Notes under the pieces: model-generated
What the model was told of the DNA's origin: nothing
The model's input: the letters and a program-made list of their open reading frames with translations, nothing else
Databases searched by the model: none
Translations under genes and position numbers: made by a program
Shown here: piece after piece, positions 59,415 to 64,000 of the stretch
Layout of the letters: the number at the start of each line of letters is the position of its first letter
Position numbering within the stretch: position 1 is the first letter of the stretch
Origin: Sulfuriferula sp.
GTDB taxonomy: Bacteria; Pseudomonadota; Gammaproteobacteria; Burkholderiales; Sulfuriferulaceae
Assembly: GCA_031291235.1 (NCBI GenBank)
Contig: JARLJL010000006.1
Location: forward strand, 124,001-188,000
DNA length: 64,000 nt
Direction: 5' to 3'

Positions 59415-60614
59415 ATGCAAATAGGAACACCGCTTTCCCCCGCCGCTACCCGCGTCATGCTGTTAGGCAGCGGAGAACTGGGCAAGGAAGTCATTATCGA
59501 ACTACAGCGCCTGGGCGCAGAAGTGATTGCCGTCGATCGCTATGCCAACGCGCCCGGCCATCAGGTCGCGCATCGCGCATATGTCATAGACATGACCGAC
59601 CGCGCTGCGTTGCGCACACTGGTGGAACAGGAGCGCCCGCATTACATCGTGCCGGAAATCGAGGCGATTGCCACTGACGAATTGCTCGCCATAGAACAGG
59701 CCGGTCTAAGCGAAGTCATCCCCACTGCACGCGCAACCCGACTCACCATGAACCGTGAAGGTATCCGCCGCCTTGCCGCAGAAACGCTGGGACTACCGAC
59801 TTCAACCTACCGTTTTGCCGACAGTCTGGATGCGCTCCGTGCAGCCATAGCAGCTCATATCGGCTTCCCCTGTATCGTCAAGCCGGTAATGTCTTCATCA
59901 GGCAAGGGCCAATCCTTCCTGAAGAGCGCTGCCGATGTCGAATCGGCCTGGCAATATGCTGTCAGCGGCGGACGCGTCAATCAGGGGCTGGTCATCGTCG
60001 AGGGCGTCATCGACTTCGAATATGAAATCACCTTGCTCACGGTACGCGCCGTCGGGGCCTCGGGGCAGGTAGAGACCAGCTTCTGCGAGCCTGTCGGGCA
60101 TGTGCAGGTCAAAGGCGATTATGTGGAATCGTGGCAGCCGCAGGCAATGTCGTCCGCGGCTCTGGCGCGCGCCCAGCATATTGCGCAGCAGGTAACGGAA
60201 AATCTTGGCGGCCGCGGTCTATTTGGCGTCGAGCTGTTCGTCAAAGGCGATGAAGTCTGGTTCTCCGAAGTTTCGCCGCGCCCGCACGATACCGGCATGG
60301 TCACCATGTGCAGCCAGTACCAGAGCGAATTCGAACTGCATGCCCGCGCCATACTTGGGTTGCCTGTCGATACGCGCTTGCGTGAGCCAGGTGCATCCGC
60401 AGTCATTTACGGCGGCATCGATGCCGACGCCATTGTATTCAACGGCCTCCAGCAAGCACTTGGCGTACCGCGTAGCGCTATTCGCCTGTTTGGCAAACCT
60501 GCCGCCTTTGTACGTCGGCGCATGGGCGTTGCCCTTGCATGCGCTGAAAACACCGACGAAGCCCGCAACCGCGCAAAACTGGCCGCCAGTCTGGTAACGA
60601 CGCAAGCTGCCTAA
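59415..60614 (+). CDS. purT: PurT, formate-dependent GAR transformylase
   Basis: A 399-residue ATP-grasp enzyme that makes formylglycinamide ribonucleotide from GAR, formate and [23 protein letters not shown] opens the pre-ATP-grasp domain; [13 protein letters not shown] is the glycine-rich loop, and [13 protein letters not shown] the Mg-binding segment. Length is normal. It is followed by a 517-base duplicated intergenic region. Confidence 0.96.
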   Translation: MQIGTPLSPAATRVMLLGSGELGKEVIIELQRLGAEVIAVDRYANAPGHQVAHRAYVIDMTDRAALRTLVEQERPHYIVPEIEAIATDELLAIEQAGLSEVIPTARATRLTMNREGIRRLAAETLGLPTSTYRFADSLDALRAAIAAHIGFPCIVKPVMSSSGKGQSFLKSAADVESAWQYAVSGGRVNQGLVIVEGVIDFEYEITLLTVRAVGASGQVETSFCEPVGHVQVKGDYVESWQPQAMSSAALARAQHIAQQVTENLGGRGLFGVELFVKGDEVWFSEVSPRPHDTGMVTMCSQYQSEFELHARAILGLPVDTRLREPGASAVIYGGIDADAIVFNGLQQALGVPRSAIRLFGKPAAFVRRRMGVALACAENTDEARNRAKLAASLVTTQAA

Positions 60615-61131
60615 CTCATTATCGGATAAGGGGTTTTATCGGTTACCCACAAAAACTGTGGATAACTTTGTGGACAACATGTTCAACTAATCGCTAAGTC
60701 GCCTGCCGACAAGGATTTTTATTGGCAGCTTATTTTTTATCATTATTAAATATACAATAAAAACATTAGGTTAAAAATAAATATTGATGTCGATTTTTAG
60801 CAGGGAAGTTATATCTAAATTTTCCGGTCTGTGGAAAATCCTTGACATGACACGATTAAAAATAGTCGAATGTATTTGATTTAGCTTAAGCCCATTACAG
60901 ATAAGGCTTTTTGCCAGTTACCCACACATTCTGTTGATAACTCTGTGGACAACATGTTCGGCAATTTGCTAAGTGCCATGCAGCCAAGGATTTTTATGGT
61001 TTGCTTATTTTTTAAACTTAAAAAATATCTATAAAAATCATTGCATTACTAATTTTCCAATACGTCAAGCCCGATTCAGCGAAATCGGCTTAATTTTTTA
61101 CAACTGTGGAAAAAACCTGACAAAACGACAG
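60615..61131. repeat. Tandem 275-base duplicated AT-rich region with DnaA-box-like sites
   Basis: Two copies run in register at exactly 275 bases with no net indel over the compared points: TTACCCAC at 60643 and 60918, GGACAACATGTT at 60672 and 60947, AAGGATTTTTAT, and TGTGGAAAA at 60830 and 61105. Copy 1 has the perfect DnaA box TGTGGATAA (60657-60665) and TGTGGACAA (60669-60677); copy 2 has TGTTGATAA (60932-60940) and TGTGGACAA (60944-60952). Both copies hold T-rich blocks. No gene is present. It also carries the xseA promoter. Function unknown. Confidence 0.75.
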
Positions 61132-62481
61132 ATGAATTTTACCCCCGCCCCCCAGATACTCGCGGTCAGCGCCTTCAACCGCCTGATACAGCAAACGCTG
61201 GCCAGCGCTATCCCGCTAAGCTGGGTTGCCGGTGAAATTTCCAACCTGACCTGCGCCGCCTCCGGACACTGGTATTTCACCCTGAAAGATGCCACGGCGC
61301 AAGTACGCTGCGTCATGTTCCGCGGACGCAACCAGTATGTGGACTGGCGCCCGGAAAACGGCATGCAGGTTGAAGTCCGCGCCACGCCCGGCTTGTATGA
61401 GCCGCGCGGCGAATTTCAACTGCAGGTGGACACATTACGCCGCGCAGGATTAGGCGTGCTGTTCGAGGCTTTTGAACGACTCAAACGCCAGCTCGAACAG
61501 GAAGGCTTGTTTGCCGCCGCACGCAAGCGCGCCATTCCTGCCATGCCGCGCCAGATAGGCATCGTCACCTCGCCGCAAGCGGCAGCATTACGCGACGTGT
61601 TAACCACGCTGAAACGACAAATGCCAGGACTGCCGGTCATACTATACCCATGTCAGGTGCAGGGAACGACCGCCGCAGCGCAGATAGTCACGGCACTCAA
61701 TACGGCTTATATGCGCGCCGAATGCGACGTACTGATTATTTGCCGCGGCGGCGGCAGCATAGAGGACTTATGGCCGTTTAACGAAGAAAGCGTTGCCCGA
61801 GCCGTCGCTGCCAGCCCCGTCCCCGTCATCAGTGGCGTAGGCCATGAAACCGACTTTACCATTACCGATTTCGTCGCGGATTTACGCGCACCGACGCCCA
61901 CTGCAGCAGCCGTACTCGCCAGCCCCGACCGGGATCAATTACTGCAATCGCTGGATCGATTACAGGCTCGCCTGACTCGCCAGTTGCGTCATCGCCTATT
62001 TCAGCAGCAGCAATTACTCAGCCACCTCGGACAACGTCTGATCCACCCCGGGAAAAAACTGGGTACCCAGCAAGCGCAACTCAATCTCCTCGCCAGCAAA
62101 CTACGTAGCGCTTATCGCAGCGGTGAACGGCAACGCAGCTGGCAACAGCAGCAGCTTGCGCAACGCCTGCAGCAACGGCTGCCCGGCATCGCTCCATATC
62201 GCCGGACATTGCAACAGTTGCAGACGCGGCTGCAACTTGCCATGCACCATCAACTGAACCGACACCAGACCGGCATCAGCAGCATCGAAAGCCACCTCAA
62301 GCACCTGAGCCCGGCCGCCGTACTTGCACGCGGTTACAGCATGGTACGCAACGACCACGGCGACATCATTCGCGACACCACGCAAATCAGCGTAAACGAA
62401 AAACTCAGCATCCAGTTCGCCCACGACAGCGCCGATGTACAGGTGCGAAAGTTAATCGCTTCCAATCGTTTGAAAAACTGA
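61132..62481 (+). CDS. xseA: XseA, exodeoxyribonuclease VII large subunit
   Basis: A 449-residue subunit of the single-strand exonuclease. N-terminal OB fold (about 1-105, SWVAGEISNLTCAASGHWYF), then the catalytic domain with IGIVTSPQAAALRD, RGGGSIEDLWPFNEE and ISGVGHETDFTITDFVADLR, and a long Gln-rich coiled-coil (about 265-390). I chose the ATG at 61132 by alignment; an upstream extension lies in the duplicated region. Confidence 0.95.
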   Translation: MNFTPAPQILAVSAFNRLIQQTLASAIPLSWVAGEISNLTCAASGHWYFTLKDATAQVRCVMFRGRNQYVDWRPENGMQVEVRATPGLYEPRGEFQLQVDTLRRAGLGVLFEAFERLKRQLEQEGLFAAARKRAIPAMPRQIGIVTSPQAAALRDVLTTLKRQMPGLPVILYPCQVQGTTAAAQIVTALNTAYMRAECDVLIICRGGGSIEDLWPFNEESVARAVAASPVPVISGVGHETDFTITDFVADLRAPTPTAAAVLASPDRDQLLQSLDRLQARLTRQLRHRLFQQQQLLSHLGQRLIHPGKKLGTQQAQLNLLASKLRSAYRSGERQRSWQQQQLAQRLQQRLPGIAPYRRTLQQLQTRLQLAMHHQLNRHQTGISSIESHLKHLSPAAVLARGYSMVRNDHGDIIRDTTQISVNEKLSIQFAHDSADVQVRKLIASNRLKN

Positions 62482-62498
62482 TGTTTTCTGGTTATAAT
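62470..62498 (+). promoter_or_regulatory. Sigma70 promoter of rpsO
   Basis: TTGAAA (62470-62475) and TATAAT (62493-62498) with a 17-base spacer, overlapping the end of xseA. The leader to rpsO is about 67 bases and may carry the S15 autocontrol site. Confidence 0.8.
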
Positions 62499-62571
62499 GC
62501 GAGGCTTCACGAACGAAGTGCATCCTTCAGCCGAAGCACTTCGCGATTTTCAATCTCACCAGGAGAAAAAC

Positions 62572-62841
62572 ATGGCTGTTACTGCCCAACAAAAAGCGCA
62601 ACTCGTTGCCGAATATCAACACGCAGCCGGCGATACCGGCTCTTCCGAAGTTCAAGTTGCGCTGCTTACCGCTCGCATCAACGACCTGACCGACCACTTT
62701 AAAGCCAACTCTAAAGACCATCACTCGCGTCGCGGTTTGTTGAAAATGGTGAGCCGTCGTCGTAAATTGCTCGATTACCTGAAGCGCACCAACAATGACA
62801 GCTACCGCAACCTGCTCAGCAAACTCGGTCTGCGTAAATAA
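62572..62841 (+). CDS. rpsO: Ribosomal protein S15
   Basis: An 89-residue S15 that binds 16S rRNA early in 30S assembly. Typical sequence: [20 protein letters not shown], then [20 protein letters not shown]. The ATG at 62572 follows AGGAGAA. The rpsO-pnp order is conserved in most proteobacteria; a terminator separates them. Confidence 0.98.
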   Translation: MAVTAQQKAQLVAEYQHAAGDTGSSEVQVALLTARINDLTDHFKANSKDHHSRRGLLKMVSRRRKLLDYLKRTNNDSYRNLLSKLGLRK

Positions 62842-62873
62842 TCGTCGGGCGATATATAGTCGTCTGAATACAT

Positions 62874-62909
62874 ACCGCCCCGCCTATTCGAACGCGGGGC
62901 GGTTTTGTT
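62874..62909 (+). terminator. rpsO terminator between rpsO and pnp
   Basis: ACCGCCCCGC (62874-62883) and GCGGGGCGGT (62894-62903) form a perfect 10-bp stem with a T-rich tail. In related bacteria partial read-through supplies pnp, and RNase III cuts nearby. Confidence 0.9.
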
Positions 62910-62928
62910 TGAACTCTAAAGGATAGCA

Positions 62929-64000
62929 ATGAAGATTACCAAATCGTTCCAATTCGGCCGCCACACCGTCACCCTGGAAACCGGCGAAATCGCTCGCCAG
63001 GCCGGCGGTGCAGTTTTAGTCAGCATGGACGACACCGTCGTTTTAGTCACCGTTGTCGGCAAAAAGGAAGTCAAGACAGGTCAGGATTTCTTCCCGCTTA
63101 CCGTCGATTATCAGGAAAAAACCTACGCAGCAGGCAAAATTCCCGGCGGCTTCTTCAAACGCGAAGGCAAGCCATCGGAAAAGGAAACACTCACCTCGCG
63201 CCTGATCGACCGCCCATTGCGCCCGTTATTCCCGGAAGCGTTCTACAACGAAGTACAAATCATCGCTACTGTATTATCGAGCAACCCTGAAGTCGATTCC
63301 GACATCCCTGCGCTGATTGGCGCATCTGCAGCGCTGGCTGTATCGGGTATTCCTTTCGCCGGCCCTATCGGCGCGGCGCGCGTCGGCTTCATCAACAATG
63401 AATACGTATTGAACCCGCTAGCCAGCGAATTACCTAATTCCGCGATGGACCTGGTCGTTGCCGGTACTGCACAAGCAGTACTGATGGTCGAATCCGAAGC
63501 ACAGGAATTGCCGGAAGAAATCATGCTGGGCGCCGTTGTATTCGGCCATCAGCAAATGCAGGCCGCCATCAATGCGATCAACGAACTGGCTGACGAAGTC
63601 AATCCTGAGCCATGGAACTGGGTCGCCCCTGCAGCCAACGTCGAATTGATTGCCAAAGTAACAGCTGCTGCCGAAGCCGGCCTGCAACAGGCTTACGGCA
63701 TTCGCCAAAAAGGCGCGCGTTCGCAGGAAATCGACGCAGTCCGCAGCCGCGTCATGGAACAGCTGATCACCGCCGATATGGACACGCTGGCTGTCAACGA
63801 AGTCAACGATATTTTCCACAACCTCGAAGCCAAAATCGTGCGCGGGCAGATCCTTAACGGCGAGCCTCGCATCGACGGTCGCGACACCCGCACTGTACGC
63901 CCGATTTCCATCCGCACCGGCGTATTGCCGCGCACACACGGTTCCGCATTGTTTACCCGCGGCGAAACTCAGGCACTGGTCATTGCGACCCTGGGTACCG
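62929..64000 (+). CDS. pnp: Polynucleotide phosphorylase, 5' part (cut by window end)
   Basis: The first 357 codons of PNPase, which degrades RNA by phosphorolysis in the degradosome. It begins [20 protein letters not shown], followed by PH domain 1 with [14 protein letters not shown] and [12 protein letters not shown], the helical domain, and the start of PH domain 2 ([27 protein letters not shown]). The frame is open to the last base; the KH and S1 domains lie outside. AAAGGATAG precedes the ATG. Confidence 0.97.
   Translation, partial: MKITKSFQFGRHTVTLETGEIARQAGGAVLVSMDDTVVLVTVVGKKEVKTGQDFFPLTVDYQEKTYAAGKIPGGFFKREGKPSEKETLTSRLIDRPLRPLFPEAFYNEVQIIATVLSSNPEVDSDIPALIGASAALAVSGIPFAGPIGAARVGFINNEYVLNPLASELPNSAMDLVVAGTAQAVLMVESEAQELPEEIMLGAVVFGHQQMQAAINAINELADEVNPEPWNWVAPAANVELIAKVTAAAEAGLQQAYGIRQKGARSQEIDAVRSRVMEQLITADMDTLAVNEVNDIFHNLEAKIVRGQILNGEPRIDGRDTRTVRPISIRTGVLPRTHGSALFTRGETQALVIATLGT

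Noticed and set aside
60615-61131. Calling this the chromosomal replication origin
   Set aside because: There are only a few DnaA-like boxes and no dnaA, dnaN, gidA or parAB nearby. The duplication is real but the origin call is not supported.
60973-61131. Extended N-terminus of xseA
   Set aside because: The extra 53 codons lie in the duplicated AT-rich DNA and do not match the protein family, which starts at the chosen ATG.

Overview
The window looks like a contiguous piece of chromosome from a betaproteobacterium, probably Nitrosomonadales-like (Gallionella/Sulfuricella/Methylophilus relatives). This is inferred from the gene families (MetE/MetR, dapB-bamE // fur, prmB, AcnA, DUF3391 HD-GYP proteins, purT, rpsO-pnp) and from the moderately high GC coding style. 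It has 58 protein genes, the last cut by the window edge. I see no rRNA, tRNA, CRISPR array or insertion sequence.

Layout. 190-6806: a tight five-gene unit with an outer-membrane barrel, a short PstS-like periplasmic protein, a sensor kinase, a REC-HD-GYP regulator and a TPR/glycosyltransferase-like protein. 6931-9107: two transglutaminase-like proteins and a histone-H1-like Lys/Ala-rich protein. 9431-24076: the most interesting region, a metal/oxyanion uptake locus. 24329-26590: a GAF-PAS-GGDEF-EAL protein. 26591-29824: a small accessory segment (NTF2-like, NmrA-like, AraC regulator) with compositionally different, gene-poor flanks. 29825-64000: mostly housekeeping genes (metR/metE, dapB, bamE, fur, dapE, prmB, acnA, metG, recJ, miaA, purT, xseA, rpsO, pnp) interspersed with c-di-GMP proteins, a SulP transporter, a TetR/SDR pair and small conserved proteins.

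The candidate new system. Genes 15307-23118 form one translationally coupled operon: a FecB/MolA-type binding protein, a group II truncated hemoglobin, a FecCD/MolB-type permease, an ABC ATPase, TonB, ExbB, ExbD and a TonB-dependent receptor. It is followed by a full-length ModE molybdate-responsive regulator (23288-24076). A second unit, 9431-14210, has another TonB-dependent receptor, a probable Tat-exported solute-binding protein and a di-heme DUF1111 oxidoreductase. The 170 bases before the two units align without gaps. Both carry the perfect dyad TATATGTA-N7-TACATATA exactly 13 bases before the start codon, and a second dyad ending in CTACATAACG, which resembles a ModE operator arm, exactly 108 bases before the first. 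I infer a ModE-controlled, TonB-energised molybdate/tungstate (or metallophore-oxyanion) uptake regulon with a globin and a di-heme enzyme as accessory parts. The substrate and the regulator-site pairing are inferences from context.

Other points of note: a 275-base tandem duplication carrying DnaA-box-like sequences between purT and xseA; a PolB-like exonuclease that has lost acidic catalytic residues; tandem 16-bp operators before the SDR/TetR pair; MetR boxes between metR and metE; and an 87-base inverted-repeat element before a patatin-like lipoprotein.
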